Positions 29,359 through 38,659 of a DNA stretch of 41,207 nt are shown piece after piece. The number at the start of each line of letters is the position of its first letter. Positions within the stretch are counted from its first letter, which is position 1. The DNA lies in the NCBI GenBank assembly GCA_003279705.1, contig QCGZ01000009.1, positions 1 to 41,207 on the forward strand, given 5' to 3'. The translations under genes and the position numbers were made by a program. Source of the stretch: OCS116 cluster bacterium AG-390-I16 (GTDB lineage Bacteria > Pseudomonadota > Alphaproteobacteria > MED-G09). Below the pieces are notes generated by a model that was not told the origin of the DNA, ran no database searches, and saw only the letters and a program-made list of their open reading frames with translations.

Positions 29359-30777
29359 TTATTTTAATTGTTCATTTAGATCTAATAAATATTCTTTGTA
29401 TCCGTTCAAACAATCTATATCTAGCTCAGAATTCTCTTCTAAATTATCTTCCATTTCACATTTTCTAATATTTTCAAGTGCAGTAGGAATGGTAACCCAT
29501 GTTTTTCCTGAGTCATAATTTTTCATTGGTCTTTGATCGGGTCCAATACTTTTCCACCTTTCTTTTATAAATTCTTCAATAATTTTATAAGCATTATCAT
29601 CGAGAACTTCAGGTGCATTATCAAAAATAATTCTTTTTGCTATTCTTTTTGATCTAGCATCCTTAAATCTTATTTGTACCTTTTCATCCCAGGTTTCAGC
29701 TTTATGAAAAGAATCCCATGACCCTAAGTCTTCTCTAGGTGGGAAACCGAATCTTGATTTTTCTAAATATTTTTCTTCTTTTTCAGGCCAAATCTGTAGA
29801 TTTGATAAATGTTCACTGATTAAATTTTTAATTTCTAATAAATCTGAATTTTCAGGCAAACTATATTTTAGTGGTAAGTCAAACCAACTAGCATCAAGAA
29901 TAATTCCTCCAGTTTTTATGTAAGATGAATGTAACCAGTCAGGTAGGGTCTTGGATTTACCAGAACCAACTTTTATTATTTGATTTTTATGTTTTTCCTC
30001 AAATCCACCGTCTTTTTCATATTTTTCAAGGTCTATTGAAAAATAATTATCTCTGTCTCTCTCATATATTGGTAACATAGGAAACATTTGTTTTTTATCT
30101 TGATAATACCTTATCCAAACTGCTCTTTTGCTAAAAATATCCTCTCTTGCGAATTTACTGAACATTCTAGTTCTAAAGTTCCAAAACTCAGGAGCTTCTG
30201 ATTTAATTTTCTGTAATAACCTTGATGTTGCAATAATATCACTTTCAGCAACATGCCAGGTTAATTCATCATCATCTGTGAAATTTTCTTTATATACATT
30301 TTCAAGTTTATGGCTGTTATATATACCTTTTTTTCCTCTTCTTTCACCCTCTATCATGGGTATTTTAATGACTTCAGGATAAAGTATTGATGCAATGGAT
30401 ATGAATGGCATGGCATCACAAACAATCTTATCTTTATAAAGATATGGACTTCTTCCTGTGTTAAAAAGGCTTTCTTCAAGAACACCTTTGTCATAACTAT
30501 AATTATATGCCCATAAAATATCATAGCTAAGTAGATCATCGAGGATAGAGGGCATAATTTCATAAAGTGATGGATGGTTCTCTTTTGTTTTTTTCCAATT
30601 TGTATTCGTTTTATAAAGAGCTACAGGGCCAGGTAACTCATAATGAGGTAATCTCATATTATATGTATTACAAATATCCTCATTATCATTATCAATGATC
30701 GCTATTTGATGTGGATATCTAAATCCATCATTTAATCCATTTGCCTCCCAATCAAAGACGCATTCTTTTTCATCCAT
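29359..30777 (-). CDS. Exodeoxyribonuclease I-like protein (DEDDh family)
   Basis: 472 residues, like E. coli ExoI (about 475). The exonuclease acids are present: D9 and E11 in FDWEANGL, D96 in AYNYSYD, and H175 and D180 in HVAESD, with the same H-x4-D spacing as E. coli ExoI. The C-terminal part contains RSKRIAKRIIFDNAPEVL, resembling the ExoI region that contains DKRIEKLLFNYRARNFP. ExoI degrades single-stranded DNA 3' to 5' and acts in recombination and mismatch repair. The start overlaps the tsaE end by eight bases. This locus normally carries addB and addA in Alphaproteobacteria. I recognise the family by motifs; the exact substrate is inferred. Confidence 0.82.
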   Translation of the reverse strand: MDEKECVFDWEANGLNDGFRYPHQIAIIDNDNEDICNTYNMRLPHYELPGPVALYKTNTNWKKTKENHPSLYEIMPSILDDLLSYDILWAYNYSYDKGVLEESLFNTGRSPYLYKDKIVCDAMPFISIASILYPEVIKIPMIEGERRGKKGIYNSHKLENVYKENFTDDDELTWHVAESDIIATSRLLQKIKSEAPEFWNFRTRMFSKFAREDIFSKRAVWIRYYQDKKQMFPMLPIYERDRDNYFSIDLEKYEKDGGFEEKHKNQIIKVGSGKSKTLPDWLHSSYIKTGGIILDASWFDLPLKYSLPENSDLLEIKNLISEHLSNLQIWPEKEEKYLEKSRFGFPPREDLGSWDSFHKAETWDEKVQIRFKDARSKRIAKRIIFDNAPEVLDDNAYKIIEEFIKERWKSIGPDQRPMKNYDSGKTWVTIPTALENIRKCEMEDNLEENSELDIDCLNGYKEYLLDLNEQLK

Positions 30778-31249
30778 TTTTATTACTCTCTAACATCTTT
30801 AATCTCGTTTCCCAGCCTTTGATATTTTTCAGTTTTATTGATTTTCTTCCACTAATATCTCTAAATTTAATTTCTAAGGTATCATTTTCATAAAGTTCTT
30901 TTATTTTTTCTGGCCATTCCACTAAAAGGGAGCCTCTTTCTAAAATATCCTCTATACCTAAGGCATCTAATTCATTCTTATTTTTTATACGGTATAAGTC
31001 AGCATGGCCTAAAACAAAATTTTTACATTTATACTCTTGGATTAATGTAAATGTCGGAGAAGGAATTTCCATTCCTTTAAATTTCTCCTCGAGTAGATTG
31101 GAAATTATGGATCGAGCTAAAAAAGTTTTTCCTGATCCCATTTCTCCATCTAAAAGAATAATATCACCTTCTTTAATCAACTCCGATATGATTATACCAA
31201 AGTTATTAGTTGTTTTTTCATTATCAAGGTTAACTATTAATTCAGGCAT
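30770..31249 (-). CDS. tsaE: tRNA threonylcarbamoyladenosine biosynthesis ATPase TsaE
   Basis: 159 residues, usual length. P-loop GEMGSGKT (35-42), the PSPTFTLIQEY switch region, HADLYRIKN and the late LVEWPEKI motif are TsaE-specific. It powers the TsaB-TsaD complex that places t6A at position 37 of ANN-reading tRNAs. It overlaps the ExoI-like gene by eight bases, so the two are probably co-expressed. It is divergent from the ferredoxin reductase gene. Confidence 0.94.
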   Translation of the reverse strand: MPELIVNLDNEKTTNNFGIIISELIKEGDIILLDGEMGSGKTFLARSIISNLLEEKFKGMEIPSPTFTLIQEYKCKNFVLGHADLYRIKNKNELDALGIEDILERGSLLVEWPEKIKELYENDTLEIKFRDISGRKSIKLKNIKGWETRLKMLESNKNG

Positions 31250-31297
31250 TTTTTTACTAACATTTATATAGAAAACATATTAAAACAATAGAATTAT

Positions 31298-31303
31298 TAT
31301 AAT
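31298..31303 (+). promoter_or_regulatory. Candidate -10 element for the ferredoxin reductase-ferredoxin operon
   Basis: A perfect TATAAT 20 bases before the ATG at 31324 and only eight bases before the ATG at 31312. If used, the mRNA would have a very short or no leader. No clear -35 is seen. Confidence 0.3.
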
Positions 31304-31323
31304 CTTTTTTGATGATTCTAAAA

Positions 31324-32550
31324 ATGGACGATAAAAAAATAATTATTATTGGTGGAGGGCAAGCATCTTGCCAGGTTGCAGCTTCTTTAAGGCAAAAAAA
31401 GTTTACTGGTGATATTAGTATTTTGTCTTCAGAGTCATACCTTCCGTATCAAAGACCTCCATTATCAAAAAAATATTTATCAGGAGAGCTTGCTGCTGAG
31501 AGACTGTATTTAAAACCAGAAAAATTTTATGAAGAACAAAATATTGAAGTAATTTTGGACTCATATGTTGAAGAAATAGACAGAAAGAAATCACAATTAA
31601 CATTTTCAAAAGATAAAGGTCATAAAAATATTGAGTATGATAATCTTGTAATTGCAACTGGTACCGAGGCAAGGCTTATGGCTAAAGAGAATCCTAATTT
31701 ACAAGGTATCCATTATCTTAGATCTATTGATGATGTTGAAATGATTAAATCTTCATTAAAAGGTTCAAAAAATATGGTTATTATTGGCGGAGGTTATATA
31801 GGGCTTGAAGTGGCAGCTGTTGCAAATACTTTGGGTTTAAAAGTTACAGTAGTAGAAATGGCTTCAAGAATTTTAGAAAGAGTAACTAGCCCAACTATTT
31901 CATCATTTTATAATTCGTTTCATGAGTCTAGAGGAGTAAAAATATTAACCAATACTTCGGTACAAGGTATAAATGGAGATAATCGAGTTTCTTCTGTAGA
32001 GACATCCTCAGGAAGTATCGATGCTGATATAGTTATAGTGGGTATAGGCGTCTTGCCTTGCCAGGCTTTAGCAGAAGATGCGGGGATCAAAGTAGATAAT
32101 GGTATTGTTGTTGATGAATTTTGTAAAACATCCGATGATTACATTTTTTCTGCTGGAGACTGTACTCTTCATCCAAGTCATTTCTATAATAAAAATATAC
32201 GACTAGAATCCGTTCATAATGCAATAGAACAAGGAAAAACAGTTGCATCATCAATTATTGGTGAAAAAGTTTCATATAATCAAATACCTTGGTTTTGGTC
32301 AGATCAGTATGAGCTAAAACTTCAAATTGCAGGCCTCAATAATGATTATGATGAATATGTAGTTAGAGGAAATTTAGATGAAAATAGTTTTTCAGTATTT
32401 TATTTTAAATCTGGATATATGATTGCTTCTGATTGTATAAATTCAGCTCAAGAGCATATGATGTCTAGAAAATTTATTTCAGAAAAAACAAAAATTGATA
32501 TTCATAGGTTGCAAAATAAAGAAATTTCAATAAAAGAAGTTATGTCTTAA
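31324..32550 (+). CDS. NAD(P)H-dependent FAD ferredoxin reductase (putidaredoxin reductase type)
   Basis: 408 residues from the ATG at 31324; an ATG at 31312 or a TTG at 31309 would add four or five residues. None has a Shine-Dalgarno sequence. The FAD site IIIIGGGQAS is at the N-terminus and LVIATGTEARL follows. The NAD site VIIGGGYIGLEVAA has its acidic end VTVVE, FSAGDCT is the second FAD motif, and a C-terminal reductase domain begins near IPWFWSDQYELKLQIAG. The family moves electrons from NADH to an adrenodoxin-type ferredoxin. The next gene encodes just such a ferredoxin, so the pair is an electron-transfer unit. The final acceptor is not in the window. Confidence 0.9.
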   Translation: MDDKKIIIIGGGQASCQVAASLRQKKFTGDISILSSESYLPYQRPPLSKKYLSGELAAERLYLKPEKFYEEQNIEVILDSYVEEIDRKKSQLTFSKDKGHKNIEYDNLVIATGTEARLMAKENPNLQGIHYLRSIDDVEMIKSSLKGSKNMVIIGGGYIGLEVAAVANTLGLKVTVVEMASRILERVTSPTISSFYNSFHESRGVKILTNTSVQGINGDNRVSSVETSSGSIDADIVIVGIGVLPCQALAEDAGIKVDNGIVVDEFCKTSDDYIFSAGDCTLHPSHFYNKNIRLESVHNAIEQGKTVASSIIGEKVSYNQIPWFWSDQYELKLQIAGLNNDYDEYVVRGNLDENSFSVFYFKSGYMIASDCINSAQEHMMSRKFISEKTKIDIHRLQNKEISIKEVMS

Positions 32551-32567
32551 AAAATTGGAGGTTAATT

Positions 32568-32888
32568 TTGGTTAAAATAACTTATGTGGAAAGTAATGGT
32601 ACTGAACATAAAATTGATGTTGATGAAGGTTTGTCAATTATGGAAGGTGCCGTAACAAATTCTATTCCAGGTATTGATGCTGATTGTGGAGGAGGCTGCG
32701 CTTGTGCAACATGCATGGTTTTCATTGACAATGATTGGAAAGAAAAAATCAATTCTATGAGCGAGGAGGAGGAATCAATGATTGATTTCCATGAACATAA
32801 GAATGATAATTCAAGGCTTTCATGTCAAATCTCTGTTACAGCAGATTTGGATGGTATGATTTTAAAATTACCTGAGTCTCAACAGTAA
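32568..32888 (+). CDS. [2Fe-2S] ferredoxin, adrenodoxin/putidaredoxin type
   Basis: 106 residues from a TTG start with a strong GGAGG (32557-32561) six bases upstream. Cluster ligands C40, C46, C49 and C86 follow the C-x5-C-x2-C...C pattern of putidaredoxin almost position for position, and an extra cysteine lies at C44. The acidic EEEES loop that docks with reductase or P450 is present. It is 17 bases after the reductase gene. Such ferredoxins serve P450s, Rieske oxygenases or Fe-S cluster assembly. The Isc ferredoxin is an alternative, but the adjacent reductase favours an oxygenase partner. It ends eight bases from the convergent ahcY stop. Confidence 0.9.
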   Translation: MVKITYVESNGTEHKIDVDEGLSIMEGAVTNSIPGIDADCGGGCACATCMVFIDNDWKEKINSMSEEEESMIDFHEHKNDNSRLSCQISVTADLDGMILKLPESQQ

Positions 32889-32896
32889 CTTTTAAA

Positions 32897-34213
<1,317 letters not shown>

Positions 34214-34250
34214 TTAATAACTATATATATTGAAAAATATAATTTTACAT

Positions 34251-34273
34251 CTAAATTAAATATCTTAATTTAG
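34251..34273. promoter_or_regulatory. Inverted repeat between manX and ahcY
   Basis: CTAAATTAA (34251-34259), five bases, then TTAATTTAG (34265-34273): a perfect 9-bp inverted repeat in the 113-base gap. It might be an operator for ahcY or a weak AT-only terminator of manX. No SAH or SAM riboswitch pattern is seen in this leader. Confidence 0.35.
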
Positions 34274-34302
34274 AATTTTATTATATGACCTTTTATTTTT
34301 TT

Positions 34303-34695
34303 CTATAGAATTTCACTAGCTATAGAGATATATTTCTGAGCAGCTCTTTTTCCTTCTTGAACTATTTCTATAATATTTTGATTGTCCCTTATTTGCCCTA
34401 TCTTTACTAACATTGGAAGATTTACACCAGAGATAACCTCTATAACTCCTGGCTCTAAAAAATTTAAAGCTAAATTTGAAGGAGTGCCCCCAAACATATC
34501 TGTTAAAATTATAACACCATTTCCTTGGTTTAATTCTTTAATAGTTTTTTGAATATTATTTTTTTGAATATCTATATCATCATCAGGAATAATACAAAAA
34601 ATCTCAATATTAGTTTGAGTTCCAATGATATGCTCCATAGCTGATTTAAGTTCAAGAGCTAAATTTCCATGAGTTATAATTATTAGACCAAGCAT
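34303..34695 (-). CDS. PTS system EIIA component, mannose family (ManX-like)
   Basis: 130 residues, a single EIIA-Man domain. The phosphorylatable histidine is H9 in IIITHGNLA, and GVIILTDMFGGTPSNLAL is the family signature. In Alphaproteobacteria this orphan EIIA belongs to the regulatory PTS with HPr and HPr kinase rather than to sugar import. No membrane EIIC or EIID genes are near. It starts 34 bases after chvG. hprK (usually just before it) and ptsH (usually just after it) are missing, so its phosphate donor must be encoded elsewhere or lost. Confidence 0.9.
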   Translation of the reverse strand: MLGLIIITHGNLALELKSAMEHIIGTQTNIEIFCIIPDDDIDIQKNNIQKTIKELNQGNGVIILTDMFGGTPSNLALNFLEPGVIEVISGVNLPMLVKIGQIRDNQNIIEIVQEGKRAAQKYISIASEIL

Positions 34696-34729
34696 AAATA
34701 AACCTCTTATTTTATCTTTTTAAATGAAA

Positions 34730-36241
34730 TCAATTTTGTAAAGGAAGCATTATTGTAAATGTTGCTCCTCCTTCAGCCCTATTAGTGGCAATAATTGTTC
34801 CATTTAGTGATTGTATTATTTGTTTGCATATAGAGAGTCCTAGTCCAGAATTATTTCCAAAACTTTTTTCCTCAGGACGATATGTATAAAACCTCTCAAA
34901 AATTCTTCCAAGGTTCTCCTTTGGTATTCCAGGACCCTGATCTTTAACTTCTATTATTGCTTCTTTTTTTGTTGTCCATGCATTAATTTCAATAGAAGAT
35001 CCTGATTTAGAAAATGATAAGGCATTATCAACGAGATTATAAAATACTTGTGCTATGCGGTCGCCAATTCCCAAAACCCTTATTTCATTTTTTGGTATAT
35101 TGAGTCTTACATCTATTTCGAGTTTTTTTGAAATATTTGTTCTTGTTACCTCTATAACTGACTCTAAAACATCTCTAATATCAATTTCTTCAAACTCTCC
35201 TTTGGCAAGCTCAACCTCTAATCGTGAGGAAGATGCAATATCTGAAATTAATCTATCAAGTCTTTTTAAGTCCTTAAAGGCAATTTTAGTAAGCTGTTTT
35301 CTCTCTTCTTCTTCGTTAGAGATTTGTAGAGTTTCTATTGCACTTTGTAGAGATGTTAAAGGGTTTTTAAGTTCGTGTGCAACATCAGCAGCAAATGCTT
35401 CTACAGACTTGACCCTGTCTTGAAGTGCACCTGTCATTCTTCTTACAGATTTTGCTAGTCCACCTATCTCATCGTTTCTAGTATCCATTGATGGTATCTC
35501 GCCAATTCCAGCATCAGAAACCCCCTCTGCTGCTTTTGCAAGTCTATTTAAAGGTCTAGCTATTGTTCCAGATAATGATATTGATAAAAAAAGACTTACC
35601 GATAAAGCTATAAGAAAAGCTCTAAGAAACCTCTTTCTTTCTTCTTTTATTATTCTTCCAATATCACCTTCATTTGTAGATAATAGCAGTACTTCTTTTT
35701 TAAGACTATTTCTCTCTAGAGGAATGCTTACATGAACAGTTATGCCTCCATTCTCTAATTTATATTCACTGGCAGTTGTAACCCCAGTGAATGATTTTTT
35801 TATATTATCAATAGAGTACCCCTCTTTTGGTAAAATAGGCGCGTCTCTATCAAATAAAGTTTGAAAGCTTTTTAAAAGACCTGAAAAAAAACTTTTTTTT
35901 CTATTTTGTTCTATTGTTTCTTCTTCAAAGTCTCTAGAATCAAAAATTTCTTGAAGATTTTCATTAAAAATTTGAGTTCTTGCGATTTTTGTTGAGGTCC
36001 AGTTTTGCGTTAAAAATAGATTATCTATATTATTTACTTCTTGATTTACTGATTGTGCATTAAGAGTGAAAGAGAAAGCAATAAGATTTGCTTGTAATAT
36101 TAGGGCTTCTTTTCTAGATTCTATTAAATTATTTTGTGATTTATCAACAAATAAAAAACCTGTACCAAGAAAAATAAGCCCAATTAAATTAATTGCAATA
36201 ATCCTAGCACCAAGTGATTTAATTTTTAGAAAATTCAGCAT
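34730..36241 (-). CDS. chvG: Sensor histidine kinase ChvG
   Basis: 503 residues. Two membrane helices (about 13-33 and 207-227) flank a periplasmic sensor domain of about 170 residues, followed by a HAMP region (about 228-280). The dimerisation domain has the H-box FAADVAHELKNPLTSL (H289), and the HATPase has DNALSFS, DQGPGIP, FERFY and GLGLSICKQI. It should phosphorylate ChvI. ChvG/ChvI (ExoS in Sinorhizobium) senses acid or envelope stress and controls surface and metabolic genes. Its ATG overlaps the chvI stop by one base. In related species it is followed by hprK, which is absent here. Confidence 0.9.
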   Translation of the reverse strand: MLNFLKIKSLGARIIAINLIGLIFLGTGFLFVDKSQNNLIESRKEALILQANLIAFSFTLNAQSVNQEVNNIDNLFLTQNWTSTKIARTQIFNENLQEIFDSRDFEEETIEQNRKKSFFSGLLKSFQTLFDRDAPILPKEGYSIDNIKKSFTGVTTASEYKLENGGITVHVSIPLERNSLKKEVLLLSTNEGDIGRIIKEERKRFLRAFLIALSVSLFLSISLSGTIARPLNRLAKAAEGVSDAGIGEIPSMDTRNDEIGGLAKSVRRMTGALQDRVKSVEAFAADVAHELKNPLTSLQSAIETLQISNEEEERKQLTKIAFKDLKRLDRLISDIASSSRLEVELAKGEFEEIDIRDVLESVIEVTRTNISKKLEIDVRLNIPKNEIRVLGIGDRIAQVFYNLVDNALSFSKSGSSIEINAWTTKKEAIIEVKDQGPGIPKENLGRIFERFYTYRPEEKSFGNNSGLGLSICKQIIQSLNGTIIATNRAEGGATFTIMLPLQN

Positions 36242-36933
36242 TATTCGTTAATATACCGATATCCAACACCATACAGTGTTTCTATAGATTTAAAATTTTT
36301 ATCAATATCTTTAAATTTTTTTCTTAACCTTTTTATATGGCTATCTATTGTTCTATCATCAACATAAATATTATCATCATAAGCTGATGACATAAGTTGA
36401 TCTCTGCTTTTAACATGTCCGGGTCTAGAGGCTAAGCACTCAAGCAAAAGAAACTCCGTAACTGTAAGCCTTAAAGGTATTTCTCCCCAAAAACATTCAT
36501 ATCTATCCATATTGAGTGATAATTTACCTCTTTTTAAAACATCCTTATTATTATTTTCATTCGAATTAGCTGCCTTCGATCTTCTAAGGATTGTCTTGAC
36601 TCTCTCAAGCAATAATTTCTGTGAGAATGGTTTTGTGATATAATCATCTGCACCCATTTTAAGACCAAGTAATTGATCTATTTCCTCATCTTTAGATGTA
36701 AGAAAAATTACTGGAAGATTTGAAGTTTGCCTTAACTCTTGAAGCACCTCAAGCCCATCTAATCTTGGCATTTTAATATCTAAAATTGCAATATCGTAGT
36801 TATCTTCTTGTAAAGAGGTTAGCCCTGATAAGCCATCGGAGAAAGTTTTTATATTATAACCCTCTGACTTTAATGTGAGGCTAAGTGATGCAAGTATATT
36901 TTGATCATCATCTATTAAACAAATATCGGTCAT
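36241..36933 (-). CDS. chvI: Response regulator ChvI (OmpR/PhoB family)
   Basis: 230 residues. The receiver domain has acidic pocket DDD (8-10), phosphoacceptor D52 in [10 protein letters not shown], the threonine/serine of FLTSKDEE and the lysine of ITKPFS. The winged-helix domain ends with the typical [15 protein letters not shown] and [10 protein letters not shown]. The partner of ChvG by position, and divergent from pckA. In Agrobacterium and Brucella relatives, pckA is part of this same cluster and under its influence, so the shared 118-base gap is a likely site of ChvI action. Confidence 0.92.
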   Translation of the reverse strand: MTDICLIDDDQNILASLSLTLKSEGYNIKTFSDGLSGLTSLQEDNYDIAILDIKMPRLDGLEVLQELRQTSNLPVIFLTSKDEEIDQLLGLKMGADDYITKPFSQKLLLERVKTILRRSKAANSNENNNKDVLKRGKLSLNMDRYECFWGEIPLRLTVTEFLLLECLASRPGHVKSRDQLMSSAYDDNIYVDDRTIDSHIKRLRKKFKDIDKNFKSIETLYGVGYRYINE

Positions 36934-36947
36934 ATTTTCCCTTTTTT

Positions 36948-36965
36948 AAGTTAACTAATTAACTT
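36948..36965. promoter_or_regulatory. Inverted repeat in the chvI-pckA intergenic region
   Basis: AAGTTAA, four bases (CTAA), TTAACTT: a perfect 7-bp inverted repeat 15 bases before the chvI ATG. It could be an operator for autoregulation or for pckA control. It is AT-only, so chance is possible in this genome. Confidence 0.35.
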
Positions 36966-36996
36966 ATTTAAACTATATAATACCTTGAATTATTTG

Positions 36997-37025
36997 TTGA
37001 CAATATTCTGATATAAGTGTGAATT
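36997..37025 (+). promoter_or_regulatory. Candidate pckA promoter
   Basis: A perfect TTGACA (36997-37002) and, after 17 bases, TGAATT (37020-37025), which matches the -10 consensus in only three positions. A TATAAT at 36976-36981 is another possible -10 without a good -35. The real start site is uncertain. Confidence 0.35.
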
Positions 37026-37051
37026 AATTTTTTGATAACAAGGGGTAAATT

Positions 37052-38653
37052 GTGAAAGAACTAGGCGAGAATTTTTCAGTATCTGGTCCTGAAGCTCACG
37101 GATTTTTATTATTAGATAACGTTTTTTGGAATTTAAACCAGGAAGCGATATATAAAATTATCCTTGAGAGGGGTGAAGGAAAGATCTCAAAAGACGGAGC
37201 AATGGTAGTGAAAACTGGTATTCACACTGGTAGATCTGCTCAAGATAAATTCGTTGTGAAAGAATCAATGAATAAAGACTCAATATGGTGGGATAATGCC
37301 AAAGAGATGTCTGAAGAAAATTTTGATCTTCTTTATGAGGACATGATTAAATTTTCAGAGAATAAGGATTTATTTATTCAGGATCTTTTTGGTGGAGCGG
37401 ATCTTGAATATAGATTACCAACAAGAGTTTATACAGAATATGCATGGCATTCACTTTTCATTCAAAATCTTCTTATCACAGTCAAAGACGAAGAAAAAAG
37501 TAATTTTGATCCTGAGTTTGTAATTATAGATATGCCAAGTTTCAAAGCAAACCCTGAAAGACATGGCTCAAGGTCCGAAACAATTATTGCTGTGAATTTT
37601 GAGAAAAAAATTGTTCTTATTGCGGGTACTTCTTATGCAGGCGAAATTAAAAAATCAGTCTTTACAATGTTGAATTTTCTATTACCCCCGAAAAATGTCA
37701 TGCCAATGCACTGTTCAATTAACGTTGGTTCTGATGATGACTCAGCTATTTTCTTTGGCTTGTCAGGTACAGGTAAGACAACACTTTCCGCTGATCCAAA
37801 CAGAACATTAATTGGAGATGATGAACATGGGTGGTCAGAAAATGGTGTTTTTAATTTCGAGGGCGGCTGTTATGCTAAGATGATTAGATTGTCGAAAGAA
37901 GCTGAACCAGAAATTTATGAAACTACAAAAAAAACAGGAACAATTCTCGAAAATGTTGTTATGGATGATCAGACGGGCGAACTAGATTTAGATGATGATA
38001 CATTGGCAGAAAATACTCGAGGTGCTTACCCGCTTTCATTTATACCTAACTCAAGTGAGACCGGAAGGGGTCCCATTCCTAAAAATATAATTCTTCTAAC
38101 TTGCGATGCATTTGGGGTATTACCTCCAATCGCAAGGTTATCAGCCTCTCAAACAATGTATCATTTTCTGTCAGGTTATACTGCCAAAGTTGCGGGTACT
38201 GAAAAAGGAATTGATGAGCCTGAAGCAACTTTCTCGGCCTGTTTTGGAGCTCCTTTTATGCCAAGGCACCCGTCCGAATATGGTAACCTATTAAAAGACC
38301 TTATTCATAAATATCATGTAAACTGTTGGTTGGTAAATACTGGTTGGTCAGGAGGACCAGTTGGAAAAGGCAACAGAATGCCTATTAAAGATACAAGAGC
38401 TTTACTTACAGCAGCCTTAGATGGCACCTTAAATGAAGTAGAAATGCGGGTTGATAATTTTTTTGGATTTGAGGTACCATTATCTGTAAAGAATGTTAAC
38501 GAAAATATTTTAGTTCCAAGAAATACATGGAATGATAAGGAGAGTTATGACCTTCAAGCTAAAAAGCTTGTTGAAATGTTTTCAGAAAATTTTGCAATTT
38601 ATGAATCTCATGTAGATTCAGATATTATAGAAGCTGCTCCAAAAATTTCATAA
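37052..38653 (+). CDS. pckA: Phosphoenolpyruvate carboxykinase (ATP)
   Basis: 533 residues from a GTG with AAGGGG (37040-37045) upstream. Walker A GLSGTGKT (236-243), kinase-2 LIGDDEHGW (253-261), the oxaloacetate-site R61 in HTGRSAQDK, and [14 protein letters not shown] identify the ATP-dependent form. It converts oxaloacetate to PEP, the first committed step of gluconeogenesis from TCA intermediates. Position beside chvI is conserved in Alphaproteobacteria. The stop is six bases from the convergent polA stop. Confidence 0.97.
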   Translation: MKELGENFSVSGPEAHGFLLLDNVFWNLNQEAIYKIILERGEGKISKDGAMVVKTGIHTGRSAQDKFVVKESMNKDSIWWDNAKEMSEENFDLLYEDMIKFSENKDLFIQDLFGGADLEYRLPTRVYTEYAWHSLFIQNLLITVKDEEKSNFDPEFVIIDMPSFKANPERHGSRSETIIAVNFEKKIVLIAGTSYAGEIKKSVFTMLNFLLPPKNVMPMHCSINVGSDDDSAIFFGLSGTGKTTLSADPNRTLIGDDEHGWSENGVFNFEGGCYAKMIRLSKEAEPEIYETTKKTGTILENVVMDDQTGELDLDDDTLAENTRGAYPLSFIPNSSETGRGPIPKNIILLTCDAFGVLPPIARLSASQTMYHFLSGYTAKVAGTEKGIDEPEATFSACFGAPFMPRHPSEYGNLLKDLIHKYHVNCWLVNTGWSGGPVGKGNRMPIKDTRALLTAALDGTLNEVEMRVDNFFGFEVPLSVKNVNENILVPRNTWNDKESYDLQAKKLVEMFSENFAIYESHVDSDIIEAAPKIS

Positions 38654-38659
38654 ATAAAT

